Source: Bacillota bacterium (lineage in GTDB: Bacteria > Bacillota > Clostridia > Acetivibrionales > DTU013). Taken from it: a stretch of DNA of 64,000 nucleotides. Positions 26,551 to 35,075 of the stretch are shown here, in pieces; positions within the stretch are counted from its first letter, which is position 1; each line of letters opens with the position of its first letter. Location of the stretch: the NCBI GenBank assembly GCA_023412915.1, contig JAEZRE010000018.1, positions 62,001-126,000 on the forward strand, in the 5' to 3' direction. The translations under genes and the position numbers were made by a program. The notes beneath the pieces are model-generated. The model worked only from the letters and a program-made list of their open reading frames with translations, had not been told where the DNA came from and ran no database searches.

Positions 26551-27450
26551 ATGATTCGAAAATCGAGAGTAGCTCTTAATCAAAACGTCGGATATCTGTT
26601 TGTGCTTCCCGCATTGTTATTTATGCTGGCATTCATTGGTTATCCGGTAGTCAGCAATATAATACTGAGCTTTCAAAAAGTCAATGTAATGACCTTCAGC
26701 AGCAAAGTAAAGGAATTCGCCGGTTTCAGCAATTACCTGGAGGTTTTGAAAGACCCTGTTCTGCTTATATCTGTTAAAAATACATTCGTATTCACAGTGG
26801 GGTCGATTTTCTTTCAATTTATTATTGGGTTTGCACTTGCTCTTTTCTTCAATTTAAAATTTTCGGTCGCAAAACCACTGAGAGGCTTTCTCATGGTGTC
26901 CTGGATGCTTCCGATCACAATTACCGGACTCATGTTCAAGTTTATGTTCGGCACTAACGGCGGGATTATTAATTCACTGCTTCTGAACCTGCATCTTGTA
27001 AACCAGCCGCTGGAGTGGCTTGTAAGCCCTGCACCGGCCATGTGGTCGCTCGTGATAGCAAATATCTGGATCGGCATACCCTTCAATATGATACTGATAT
27101 CTACCGGACTCTCAACAATACCGGCTGAAATTTATGAAGTTTCGAATATAGATGGAGCAGGGCCTTTCAGAAAATTTTTCTATATAACCTTGCCCATGCT
27201 CAGCTCCTCTCTGCAGGCTGTGCTTGTGCTCGGTTTTATATATACCTTCAAGGTATTCGACCTGGTATATGTAATGACCAAAGGCGGACCGGTCAATGCA
27301 ACTGAAGTGCTTTCCACCTATTCCTACAAAATGTCGTTTACGACGTTTGATTTTAGTAAAGGCGCGACTATCGCCAATATCCTGTTTGTTATTCTGTTTT
27401 TCGTAAGCTTGCTCTATTTGAGACTTATAAAAGAAGATGAGGTAATGTAG
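26551..27450 (+). CDS. Sugar ABC transporter permease (MalF/UgpA type)
   Basis: A 299-residue membrane protein: first helix YLFVLPALLFMLAFIGYPVV, then SNYLEVLKDPVLL and the EAA-like loop YEVSNIDGAGPFRKFFYITLP. ATG 26551 follows a GGTGG site and gives the usual length; in-frame sequence upstream overlaps the hairpin and is not family-like. It forms a CUT1 importer with the permease at 27453. No ATPase gene is in the element, so a shared chromosomal MsmX-type ATPase is expected. Confidence 0.93.
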   Translation: MIRKSRVALNQNVGYLFVLPALLFMLAFIGYPVVSNIILSFQKVNVMTFSSKVKEFAGFSNYLEVLKDPVLLISVKNTFVFTVGSIFFQFIIGFALALFFNLKFSVAKPLRGFLMVSWMLPITITGLMFKFMFGTNGGIINSLLLNLHLVNQPLEWLVSPAPAMWSLVIANIWIGIPFNMILISTGLSTIPAEIYEVSNIDGAGPFRKFFYITLPMLSSSLQAVLVLGFIYTFKVFDLVYVMTKGGPVNATEVLSTYSYKMSFTTFDFSKGATIANILFVILFFVSLLYLRLIKEDEVM

Positions 27451-27452
27451 CC

Positions 27453-28301
27453 ATGATAACGAGTGATAAAAAGGAACGGAGAAATAGTATCATTTTCACT
27501 TTTATTGCAGTATTGACAGGCGTTGTCCTCATTTTTCCGATCTACTGGATGATAGTGACCTCGTTGAAATTTGAAGCGGATATTTTTAAAATACATCCTA
27601 CTCTTATCCCTGAAAAGATTTTTATCAAGTCTTATCTCGATCAATTGAAACCTGGCGATTTTTACATGTTCCAATCATTTTTCAACAGTGCTGTCATCGC
27701 ATTGAGCACCATGGTCATTTCTACCGTTCTGTCCATTCCGGCGGCTTACGGGTTGGCCAGGTTCCAATTCAAAGGGAAAAAGGTATTTATCATGCTGTTT
27801 CTCATAACGCAGCTGCTTCCGGCCGTATTTGTCCTAACCCCCCTGTTTATTATATTCAAGGAGATAGATGCGCTGGATAAATATATTTCTGCCATTATAG
27901 CCGATTGTACGATCGGTATCCCCTTTTCGGTACTTATTCTAAGGACTTACTTCATATCGATCCCGAAGGAACTGGATGAAGCCGCTAAAATAGACGGGTG
28001 CAATCCCTTTTCAGCATTTTTGAGGATTATGATACCGGTAGCTTATCCCGGAGTAGTTGTTGCGGCAGTTTTTTCGTTCCTCTTTGCCTGGGGCGACCTG
28101 GTATACGGATTGACCTTTATCACCGATCAGAAGCTCAGGCCGATCACTGCCGGCATCTTCAACTTCATGGGTCAGTACGGTATTGCGTGGAATTACCTCA
28201 TGGCCTTCGGAATGGTCACCATACTTCCGGTTTTACTTATCTTTATATTTTTACAGAAATATATTGTAAGCGGACTCACAAGCGGGGCCGTAAAAGGATA
28301 G
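27453..28301 (+). CDS. Sugar ABC transporter permease (MalG/UgpE type)
   Basis: A 282-residue membrane protein with N-terminal helix IIFTFIAVLTGVVLIFPIYW, an RTYFISIPKELDEAAKIDG EAA loop and the typical end YIVSGLTSGAVKG. It begins 2 bp after the stop of the partner permease, so the two are translated together. Imports the sugar delivered by the lipoproteins. Confidence 0.94.
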   Translation: MITSDKKERRNSIIFTFIAVLTGVVLIFPIYWMIVTSLKFEADIFKIHPTLIPEKIFIKSYLDQLKPGDFYMFQSFFNSAVIALSTMVISTVLSIPAAYGLARFQFKGKKVFIMLFLITQLLPAVFVLTPLFIIFKEIDALDKYISAIIADCTIGIPFSVLILRTYFISIPKELDEAAKIDGCNPFSAFLRIMIPVAYPGVVVAAVFSFLFAWGDLVYGLTFITDQKLRPITAGIFNFMGQYGIAWNYLMAFGMVTILPVLLIFIFLQKYIVSGLTSGAVKG

Positions 28302-28375
28302 GTCTATGCCGTGAAGCCAAGGGGTGTATAATAATGATGATGTTAACCTACTATATAGTATTTGGAGTATAAAAA

Positions 28376-30310
28376 ATGAAAAAAAACTACTGCGATTTAC
28401 TGAAAAACGTCAAGATTGAAGATGATTTCTGGTCCGGCAGGATCAGGTTGATATCTGAGGAAACGATCAGATATCAGTGGGACGCTCTTAATGACAAAAT
28501 CCCCGGTGCGGAACCAAGCCACGCAGTGGAGAATTTCAGAATCGCGGCGGGAGAATCGGGGGAACGGTTCTACGGAATGGTGTTCCAGGACAGCGATGTG
28601 GCAAAATGGATCGAAGCGGCAAGCTATAGCCTTTTAAGCCATCCCGACGGAGAACTCGAAAAGATCCTCGATGAGTTGATTGAACTTATAGGACGGGCTC
28701 AAATGGACGACGGTTACCTGAATACATATTTTACAGCAGGTAAACCGGGACTGCGCTGGACGGACTTTTCGTTCGGACATGAGCTATACTGTGCCGGACA
28801 CATGATCGAAGCGGCCGTTGCCAATTATCTTGTTACAGGGAAGCGGGGGCTTTTAAGCATAGTCTGCAAATATGCAGACTATATCGATTCTGTTATTGGA
28901 CCTGAGAAAGACAAAATGCATGTCTACTGTGGACATGAGGAGATAGAGCTTGCCCTTGTGAAGCTTTATAAGGCTACCGGAGTGGAAAGATACTTAAGGC
29001 TTGCCGAATATTTTATCAATGAGCGCGGGAAACAACCGGCCTTTTTGGCTCAGGAGCCAACCTTCGGACATGATCTCAACAGGTCAAGATGGTCGGGACT
29101 GGACTACCATCAGGCTCATAAGCCTGTAAGGGAGCAAACCGAGGCAGTGGGGCATGCTGTTCGCGCCATGTATTTGTATACTGCAATGGCTGATATCGCA
29201 ATGGAGAGGGAGGATGCTGCCCTCGTTGCGGCGCTTGGCTCATTATGGAGCAATACCGTCAACAGGAGGATGTATATTACCGGAGGTATCGGCTCTCAGG
29301 GACATGCCGAGAGATTTACCTTTGATTATGATTTGCCCAATGATACCGCCTATAACGAGACCTGTGCCTCCATCGGCCTCTTTTTATGGACGTACAGAAT
29401 GTTTTTGCTCGATCAGGACAGCAAGTTCGCAGATGTAATGGAGAGGACCATTTACAACGGAATTTTGAGCGGCATATCTCTTGACGGGAAGAAATATTTT
29501 TATGTCAATCCGCTTGAGGTATATCCTGAAGCAATTGAGAAAAGATTCGACCAGGACCATGTCAAAGCGGAACGTGTTCCGTGGTTCGGCTGCGCCTGCT
29601 GCCCGCCCAATATTGCAAGGCTGGTCACTTCGCTGGGGCGGTACACCTATTGTCAAATTGGAGATTCGATTTATACAAATCTGTATATCGGTAGCCGCGG
29701 AGCCTTCAATATCGAAGGCAGGGAGGTTACGATCAGGCAAAAATCAGGCTTCCCCTGGAATGGAAATGTGGCGTTTGATATGGACTTGTCCGGGAGCATT
29801 AAGTTCCCGCTTTTCCTCAGGATACCCGGTTGGTGCAGAGGTTATGATATTCTGATCAACGGCCGAAAGCTGACGGAGCCTTATGCTATTGAGAAAGGGT
29901 ACCTGAAAATAGATAGGGAATGGCATAATGGCGACAGGGTCGAGGCTGAATTTCAAATGCCTGTGGAAATAATAAGGCCCAATCCCTCGATAAGGGAGAA
30001 TGCCGGCAAAATTGCCCTCCAAAGAGGACCGCTGATCTATTGCCTTGAGGAAACAGACAACGGAGGACAGCTGTGGAACATATTCATCACAGATAAAACA
30101 ATATTTTCCGATAAGTTTGAAGCTGAAATCCTTAACGGTATCGTTACAATAACTGCCGAAGCTTACCGGACGGCTGATTCAGCCTGGGGAGATTTTCTAT
30201 ACGGGACGTTGCCGGAATTATACGAGAGGCTAAGAATAAAGGCCGTGCCGTATTGCCTCTGGGGAAACAGAAAACCGGGCGAAATGCTGGTCTGGATAAG
30301 AAAGCAATAG
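28376..30310 (+). CDS. GH127 beta-L-arabinofuranosidase (HypBA1-like)
   Basis: A 644-residue cytoplasmic enzyme of family GH127 (former DUF1680), close in length to bifidobacterial HypBA1 (658). The Cys-based zinc site is visible: E328 and C330 in NETCASIG, C408-C409 in WFGCACCPPNIARL; these correspond to the Glu, Cys, Cys, Cys ligands of HypBA1, with C409 in the position of its nucleophile. Other family blocks are GYLNTYFTAG, GHELYCAGHMIEAA and NPLEVYP. No signal peptide, consistent with action on imported beta-linked arabino-oligosaccharides. GH146/GH142 relatives have other lengths. It defines the sugar specificity of the element. Confidence 0.93.
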   Translation: MKKNYCDLLKNVKIEDDFWSGRIRLISEETIRYQWDALNDKIPGAEPSHAVENFRIAAGESGERFYGMVFQDSDVAKWIEAASYSLLSHPDGELEKILDELIELIGRAQMDDGYLNTYFTAGKPGLRWTDFSFGHELYCAGHMIEAAVANYLVTGKRGLLSIVCKYADYIDSVIGPEKDKMHVYCGHEEIELALVKLYKATGVERYLRLAEYFINERGKQPAFLAQEPTFGHDLNRSRWSGLDYHQAHKPVREQTEAVGHAVRAMYLYTAMADIAMEREDAALVAALGSLWSNTVNRRMYITGGIGSQGHAERFTFDYDLPNDTAYNETCASIGLFLWTYRMFLLDQDSKFADVMERTIYNGILSGISLDGKKYFYVNPLEVYPEAIEKRFDQDHVKAERVPWFGCACCPPNIARLVTSLGRYTYCQIGDSIYTNLYIGSRGAFNIEGREVTIRQKSGFPWNGNVAFDMDLSGSIKFPLFLRIPGWCRGYDILINGRKLTEPYAIEKGYLKIDREWHNGDRVEAEFQMPVEIIRPNPSIRENAGKIALQRGPLIYCLEETDNGGQLWNIFITDKTIFSDKFEAEILNGIVTITAEAYRTADSAWGDFLYGTLPELYERLRIKAVPYCLWGNRKPGEMLVWIRKQ

Positions 30311-30372
30311 GTACGGAGCTTTTCCAAATCAACCCGTGAAAACCATTATAGTTCAAAACGATGACAATTTTG

Positions 30373-30408
30373 TACAACCATTGTGAATACAATGGTTGTA
30401 GGCATTTT
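30373..30408 (+). terminator. Perfect 12-bp hairpin after the GH127 gene
   Basis: TACAACCATTGT and its exact complement with GAAT as loop, followed by GGCATTTTT. It can end the sugar operon. Because it also stands 25 bp before the small gene and recombinase, it could instead be an operator controlling them. Confidence 0.65.
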
Positions 30409-30425
30409 TGTCGGAGCGTGACGGT

Positions 30426-30617
30426 ATGAGGACGCGGGTTGTCGATTACCATGGGAAAAAAAGCTTGATCGTTTATATAGCACAAAAAGAGATTAAGGAA
30501 TATGAGTCGCTACTTCCAAATTGGATCCGTGAATATGAAAGTATTGCAGCATACTTTTCGGGTGACAGGGATATGAAAACGGCGCTTAAGCAAATAGTAT
30601 CAAACCATGCCTCGTAA
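30426..30617 (+). CDS. 63-residue protein preceding the recombinase; candidate directionality factor
   Basis: A small basic/acidic protein starting MRTRVVDYHGKKSLIVYIA, then KEIKEYESLLPNWIREYESI and a helical end. ATG 30426 has GGAGCG 8 nt upstream. It ends 46 bp before the GTG of the serine recombinase, so the two are likely co-transcribed. I do not recognise the family. Its size, position and element-only setting fit a recombination directionality factor or a repressor, but nothing in the sequence proves it. Confidence 0.65.
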   Translation: MRTRVVDYHGKKSLIVYIAQKEIKEYESLLPNWIREYESIAAYFSGDRDMKTALKQIVSNHAS

Positions 30618-30663
30618 AAAAACGGGGCATTCTTTATGCCGAACAGGAAACGGGGGTAACCGT

Positions 30664-32247
30664 GTGAATGCGGTTGGTTATGCACGGCTTAGCAGGGATG
30701 AGGATAAAGAGAATTACTCAAGCATTGAGTCCCAGAAGGATATTATCAATGAATATGCCTTCCGGAACAATATAAAAATATCAAAAATGTATGTGGACGA
30801 TAATTACAGCGGCTATTCATTCAATCGCCCGGGTTTCAAAGAAATGTGGGAAGAGCTTGAAAATGGCAGGATTGACTTGATAATAGCAAAGGATTTATCA
30901 CGTTTTGGAAGACATAACGCCAAGGTATTGCTGTTCATAGAAGATATCAAGGAAATGGGGAAGAACCTGATATTGGTCGAAGAAGGGGCAAACGGATATA
31001 ACGTCAATGAGGATGACGATGATATCCTGGGCATAAAGACCTGGTACAATGAGCGTTATGTCAAAGACATTTCTAAAAAAGTCAGGTCCGGCATGCACAT
31101 TAAGCAGAAAAAGGGCGAGCTTGTTATGGGTAATCTTTATGGCTATATAAAAGATCCCAATAATAAGTCAACCCTCTATATCGATAAAAACCTTCAGCCG
31201 GTGATTGAGCTTATATTCAAGCTTTATCTGGAGGGTTACGGATATAAAAGGATATGCGACGTTCTGGATGAGAAAGGCTTTCCAACCCCCTCCGAGAATA
31301 TAAAAACGAGACACTCCGAGAGTGGCAGGGTTTTTAAGAATGCAGTCAGCGGGAAATGGCAGACGCATTCAATACAAAGGATAATCTGCAACGATTTGTA
31401 TATCGGAACTTTAAGGACGCATAAAAAGCAAAACAGGCGAGTGAAGGGAAAACAGGAAAGAGTACCGGACGACGAACAATATGTATTCCCGAACCATCAT
31501 GCGGCGATTATCAGTACCGAGGATTTCGAACTGGCTAAGCAAATAAAGAAAAAGCGTGGAGAGGAAAGCTACAAGGGGAGAGCGAAATATCCCTATGTCT
31601 TTTCATCCTTCGTATATTGCGGTGATTGCGGTTTTACTGCGACGGGAAAAAACCTGGGAAAACGACCGCTTATAAAAAGAGGCTATGAATGCACCCAATA
31701 TACCAAATATGGGCTGAAAGGCTGCGTTGCCCATAATATGCCCGAAGAGAAGCTGCTTTTCTTCTTTAAGGAATTCCTCAAGGACATACGGCAGGAATAT
31801 GCGGATTATCTGGAGAAGCTTGATTTCACCAGAAAGAGAGAAAGCATGAGAGCTGACCCCGGCGATTTACAGAAGGAGCTTAACGAAGTAAATGAAGAAC
31901 TGAAGCTGTTACTAAACCAAAAACTTAAAGATATTTTGAAAGAGACCAGGAATGAATTCAGAATAATCCTTGAAAGGTCATATGATTCTCTCGAGCAAGA
32001 AAAAAAGAAGAGGATAAACGAACTCAACAACAGGATAAACGAGCTTCAGAAGGTTGATAGGGAGGATACCAAAAACAGCCTGAAAACAGCTATTCAAATT
32101 TTTGATAACATAATCCAATCCGAAAGACCTAGTCGAAAAGATCTGGAAATGATACTGGACAAGATCCTGCTGTACGGTAAATCCCAAAACTTCAGGATTG
32201 AGTTCAAGCTTCTCCTCAATATCGAGTCGCTGACATATGAAAAATAA
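30664..32247 (+). CDS. Large serine recombinase (element integrase)
   Basis: A 527-residue site-specific recombinase. N-terminal resolvase domain with the catalytic Ser in YARLS (residue 10), NYSGYSFNRPGF and LSRFGR (R80); a 'recombinase' domain (about 170-290; PTPSENI, IQRIICNDLYIGTLR); a zinc ribbon from about 319 (YCGDCGF with later Cys pair YECTQY/GC); and a coiled coil to the end. This is the Tn4451/phage large-serine-integrase architecture. GTG 30664 with GGGGG upstream gives the usual start MNAVGYARLS. The gene ends 33 bp from attR, the standard place for an integrase. It should join attP and asnB attB at the CC core. Confidence 0.95.
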   Translation: MNAVGYARLSRDEDKENYSSIESQKDIINEYAFRNNIKISKMYVDDNYSGYSFNRPGFKEMWEELENGRIDLIIAKDLSRFGRHNAKVLLFIEDIKEMGKNLILVEEGANGYNVNEDDDDILGIKTWYNERYVKDISKKVRSGMHIKQKKGELVMGNLYGYIKDPNNKSTLYIDKNLQPVIELIFKLYLEGYGYKRICDVLDEKGFPTPSENIKTRHSESGRVFKNAVSGKWQTHSIQRIICNDLYIGTLRTHKKQNRRVKGKQERVPDDEQYVFPNHHAAIISTEDFELAKQIKKKRGEESYKGRAKYPYVFSSFVYCGDCGFTATGKNLGKRPLIKRGYECTQYTKYGLKGCVAHNMPEEKLLFFFKEFLKDIRQEYADYLEKLDFTRKRESMRADPGDLQKELNEVNEELKLLLNQKLKDILKETRNEFRIILERSYDSLEQEKKKRINELNNRINELQKVDREDTKNSLKTAIQIFDNIIQSERPSRKDLEMILDKILLYGKSQNFRIEFKLLLNIESLTYEK

Positions 32248-32261
32248 GATCATAATGGTAT

Positions 32262-32290
32262 CAATCATTTAACGCACTTCCCGGAGAGAG
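32262..32290. other. attR of the serine-recombinase element
   Basis: Element sequence CAATCAT (32262-32268) and CGCACTTC leads to the core CCGGAG at 32281-32286, after which asnB coding sequence (AGAGCCACTGTGG) continues. Compare CGCACTCACCGGAG at attL. The crossover dinucleotide is probably CC at 32281-32282, because only that choice both restores the Glu codon of SGECADE and centres the attP palindrome. Confidence 0.85.
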
Positions 32291-33413
32291 CCACTGTGGC
32301 GCCTTTTTTAACCTCTCTGCAGAAAAGCCAGAGGGACGAGTCTATATCGGCCATTCCAGGCAGATCTCTTGCGTCTACGGCATAATCGAGAGCTTCGACG
32401 ACCTCGTCGGTATCCACCGTTATGAAATGATGCTCGGAACCGGAAACATCGATCATCCTCCTGACCCAGGGGGCATCGGGATCCGGCTGGTAAAGGCTTG
32501 ACGTAAAATATTTTTCATTATCCTTGTAGTCGATCGAATATGTATTCAGCCTGCCTTTACCGTTCCTTGCGAAATACCGGGCCGCCAGCGACGATATCGC
32601 GCTCGAGTCCAACCCTCCCGACATGAAGGTGCAGAGCGGGACATCCGATACGAATTGTCTTTCGATCGAATCAAGGACCAGCTCCCTAACAGTACCGATG
32701 GTTTTTTCAAGGCTGTCCTCGTGTTCGAAGCTTTGCAGCTTCCAATACCTGCGTATCCTGAGTCCGTTATAGTCAAATACCAGGCAGTGCGAAGGCTTCA
32801 GCTCGGATATGCCTTTGAATACGCCGACGCCGGGCGTTTTTGCCGGCCCCAGCGCAAATACCTCGGAAAGGCCCTCGACTCCGACCTCCGCCTTTATATA
32901 CGGGTGAGCAAGCAAGGCCTTCAACTCTGACGCGAATATGAGATCATCGCCCGTATATGCATAAAACAAAGGCTTGACTCCGAAATGGTCCCTTGCCAGG
33001 AAGATCCTTCGTTCCTTCTCATCCCATATGCCGAAGGCAAAAATACCGTTGAAACGTTCGACACATCCCGGACCCCATTGAATGTACGAAAGCAGCAGTA
33101 CTTCAGTGTCACAGCTCGTCGTGAAAGCATAACCCATGCCTTCCAGTTCACTTTTCAGATCGGGAGCGTTGTAAAGCTCACCGTTATACACTATTGAATA
33201 ATCAAAGCCTTCCCTTTGCCGTGTCATCGGCTGCAAGCCCCCGGCCGGATCCATTACGGCCAGACGTTTATGTGCAAGTAAAGCATGGGCCGAACTCCAC
33301 GTTCCCGAGGAATCCGGCCCCCTTGCCGAAAGCTTTGCGGACATTGCTTCCACCGTTTTTATCTGAGTTTTAATATCTTCCTTAAGATTGATCCATCCCG
33401 TTATCGCACACAT
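32265..33413 (-). pseudogene. asnB: Asparagine synthetase AsnB, 5' half truncated by the inserted element
   Basis: Encodes a glutamine amidotransferase domain beginning with the nucleophile Cys (MCAITGW), RGPDSSGTW and SIVYNGELYNAPDLK, and the first part of the synthetase domain with the PPi loop SGGLDSS. It then reads VALSG, changes to K-C-V-K and stops at 32265 inside element sequence. Start ATG 33411-33413 follows AAAGGAGG; sequence upstream is not family-like. The 382-residue product could at most be a glutaminase-like half enzyme. The rest of the gene lies at 19478-20189. The promoter and ribosome site are intact, so precise excision would give a working gene. Confidence 0.94.
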
Positions 33414-33437
33414 AATGCCTCCTTTTGATGTTCTGTC

Positions 33438-33466
33438 ACGATACACCTGAAGTTGCTCTATATCAA
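33438..33466 (-). promoter_or_regulatory. Candidate asnB promoter
   Basis: On the minus strand TTGATA (33466-33461), a 17-bp spacer and TATCGT (33443-33438), 24 bp before the asnB start codon. The -10 is imperfect. Confidence 0.4.
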
Positions 33467-33552
33467 TATATGATGGGAGGTTCCGGTTGGCATATACTGC
33501 ATGCATGTCAAATAATATAGTACAGGATGTTTTTGTGCTTTGGGGGTAAAAA

Positions 33553-34323
33553 ATGAAGCTTTATATTTTCAATACTCGCAGGCTGTTGCTGTATCTTATG
33601 ATACTGCTGCTTTCGGTTTTCGCGGTATACTCGCTGATACCGCCGGGAGCCGGTGTGCTGAACGTATTTGCAGAACAGAAGGAAATACCGATATATTCCG
33701 TCGAAACGCCTGACAAGACAGTAGCCATAACCTTCGACTGCGCATGGGAGGCGGACGATATACCCGATATTCTACGCTCGCTGAAGGAGGCCGGGGTCAA
33801 AGCAAGCTTCTTTGTGGTGGGCCAATGGGCTGAAAAGAATCCCGATATGATAAAAATGATTGCTGAAGACGGCCATGATGTCTCGAACCATTCATATTCG
33901 CACTTCAGGATGGGCAGCCTGGACAGGGCTTCAATAGGCTCTGAAATAAAGCAGTGCGGGGAACTGCTGACCGGATTGACAGGCAAGACCTGCGACCTTT
34001 TCAGGGCGCCGTATGGGGACTATAACAACACAGTATTGGCGGAGGCCAAGAAGCTCGGTTATTACACGATACAGTGGGATGTTGACTCGCTCGACTGGAG
34101 ACCCGGTATAAGCAGGGAGGAAATAATGCTGAGGCTCCGGCAGAAGGTCAGGCCAGGCTCCATCATACTCTTTCACAACGATACTCCGCATACTGCCAAA
34201 ATGCTTCCAGATGTGATTTCGGAGCTTGCGGCAAAGGGTTATTCCTTCAAACCCGTTTCTGAGCTTATCCTTCGGGAAAACTACAATATAGACCATACTG
34301 GGCGTCAGAAAAACAACACATAA
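33553..34323 (+). CDS. PdaB-like polysaccharide deacetylase (sporulation type)
   Basis: A 256-residue membrane-anchored NodB-domain protein: one N-terminal hydrophobic segment (residues 11-30), then the deacetylase motifs ITFDCAWE (motif 1), NHSYSH (motif 2, metal His pair), RAPYGDYN (motif 3), DSLDWRPG (motif 4) and SIILFHND (motif 5). In motif 1 the usual TFDDG is TFDCA, so the second Asp is lacking, as in the PdaB/YlxY group that acts on spore peptidoglycan. Length (PdaB is about 254) fits. It is divergent from asnB. Deacetylase activity itself is uncertain given the altered motif. Confidence 0.85.
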   Translation: MKLYIFNTRRLLLYLMILLLSVFAVYSLIPPGAGVLNVFAEQKEIPIYSVETPDKTVAITFDCAWEADDIPDILRSLKEAGVKASFFVVGQWAEKNPDMIKMIAEDGHDVSNHSYSHFRMGSLDRASIGSEIKQCGELLTGLTGKTCDLFRAPYGDYNNTVLAEAKKLGYYTIQWDVDSLDWRPGISREEIMLRLRQKVRPGSIILFHNDTPHTAKMLPDVISELAAKGYSFKPVSELILRENYNIDHTGRQKNNT

Positions 34324-34380
34324 AAATTCGTGAAAAGTAAATTATAAATCCATATCCAATTCTAAAATGGGGTTGTTCAA

Positions 34381-35043
34381 ATGCTGATAGCTGGGATCCT
34401 CGGAAGTGAAGGCAAGTTGCAGACTGCTGCAATCATCAATTCTATTCTCTCATCGAAGGGTGAAAAGGTAAGCGTACTCGATTCCGCCACCTTGTTTGGA
34501 ATGTACGGCAACCGGTTGAAGTCCTATATCGTCGAACTCGAAAGGAACAACATAGACCTGCTGCTTTTAAAAACCGAGCTTTCCGATATTGACAGATTTC
34601 TGTCGGATGATGTGAAATTCGACATACTCATTTATACGGATAAAGCCGAGGACTCCACGATAATTGACAATAACGAGTATTCCAGAAAATTCGAGCAGAT
34701 ATTTTCATGTATGAACGACAAGGGAATCGCGATAGTCAACGTTGATGACAGTGAGCTTATAAAGCTGCTGCAGGGCATGAAGTACAGGTTCATAACCTAC
34801 GGTTTCAATACAAAAGCCAGCGTCACGACTTCAAGCATAGGCGATTCGGTTTACAAGGACGGCTTCATATGCTGCCTTCAAAGATCCGTATCCACCAGGA
34901 ACGGTAAAATGATCGAGCCTCAGGAGTACAAGCTGCACATGGAAGGAAATGAGGTAGACAGCCATAATCTTCTTGCTGCCGCCTCATTCGCCATAGTTAA
35001 CGGTATAGATCTCAACAATCTCGAAGAAAATCCTACAATGTAA
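34381..35043 (+). CDS. Truncated Mur-ligase-like protein with degenerate P-loop
   Basis: A 220-residue protein resembling the central ATPase domain of Mur ligases (MurE/MurC group). The N-terminal GILGSEGKLQTAAIINSIL stands where GTNGKTT would be expected, and the later IAIVNVDDSE, ITYGFNTKASVT and HNLLAAASFAIVNGIDL match the Mur pattern of VNADD, TYG and NxLAA. It lacks the C-terminal ligase domain and the catalytic Lys/Thr of the P-loop. A structural or regulatory role is possible, but no function can be assigned. It starts 57 bp after the deacetylase stop. Confidence 0.65.
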   Translation: MLIAGILGSEGKLQTAAIINSILSSKGEKVSVLDSATLFGMYGNRLKSYIVELERNNIDLLLLKTELSDIDRFLSDDVKFDILIYTDKAEDSTIIDNNEYSRKFEQIFSCMNDKGIAIVNVDDSELIKLLQGMKYRFITYGFNTKASVTTSSIGDSVYKDGFICCLQRSVSTRNGKMIEPQEYKLHMEGNEVDSHNLLAAASFAIVNGIDLNNLEENPTM

Positions 35044-35075
35044 GCATTTATATTCCAAAATTTGATTTCAGGGAT

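Larger units (their letters stand above)
20190..32280 (+). mobile_element. 12.09-kb integrative element carrying an arabinoside-utilisation cassette, inserted in asnB
   Basis: Ends are set by the split asnB gene: shared CCGGAG at 20190-20195 and 32281-32286. Cargo, all on the plus strand: YesM-type kinase, YesN-type regulator, two sugar-binding lipoproteins, two permeases, GH127 glycosidase, a 63-residue protein and a large serine recombinase adjoining the right end. Joining the two ends gives a 40-bp attP in which CAATCAT (32262-32268) and ATGATTG (20204-20210) are symmetric about the crossover CC, with CACT/AGTG and further pairs inside. No phage structural, replication or conjugation genes are present, so it is neither a prophage nor a self-transmissible conjugative element. 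Dyad attP, restored gene and terminal recombinase agree. Confidence 0.92.

Noticed and set aside
20190..32280. Prophage or conjugative element
   Set aside because: No capsid, tail, lysis, replication, relaxase or mating-pair genes; only a recombinase and metabolic cargo.
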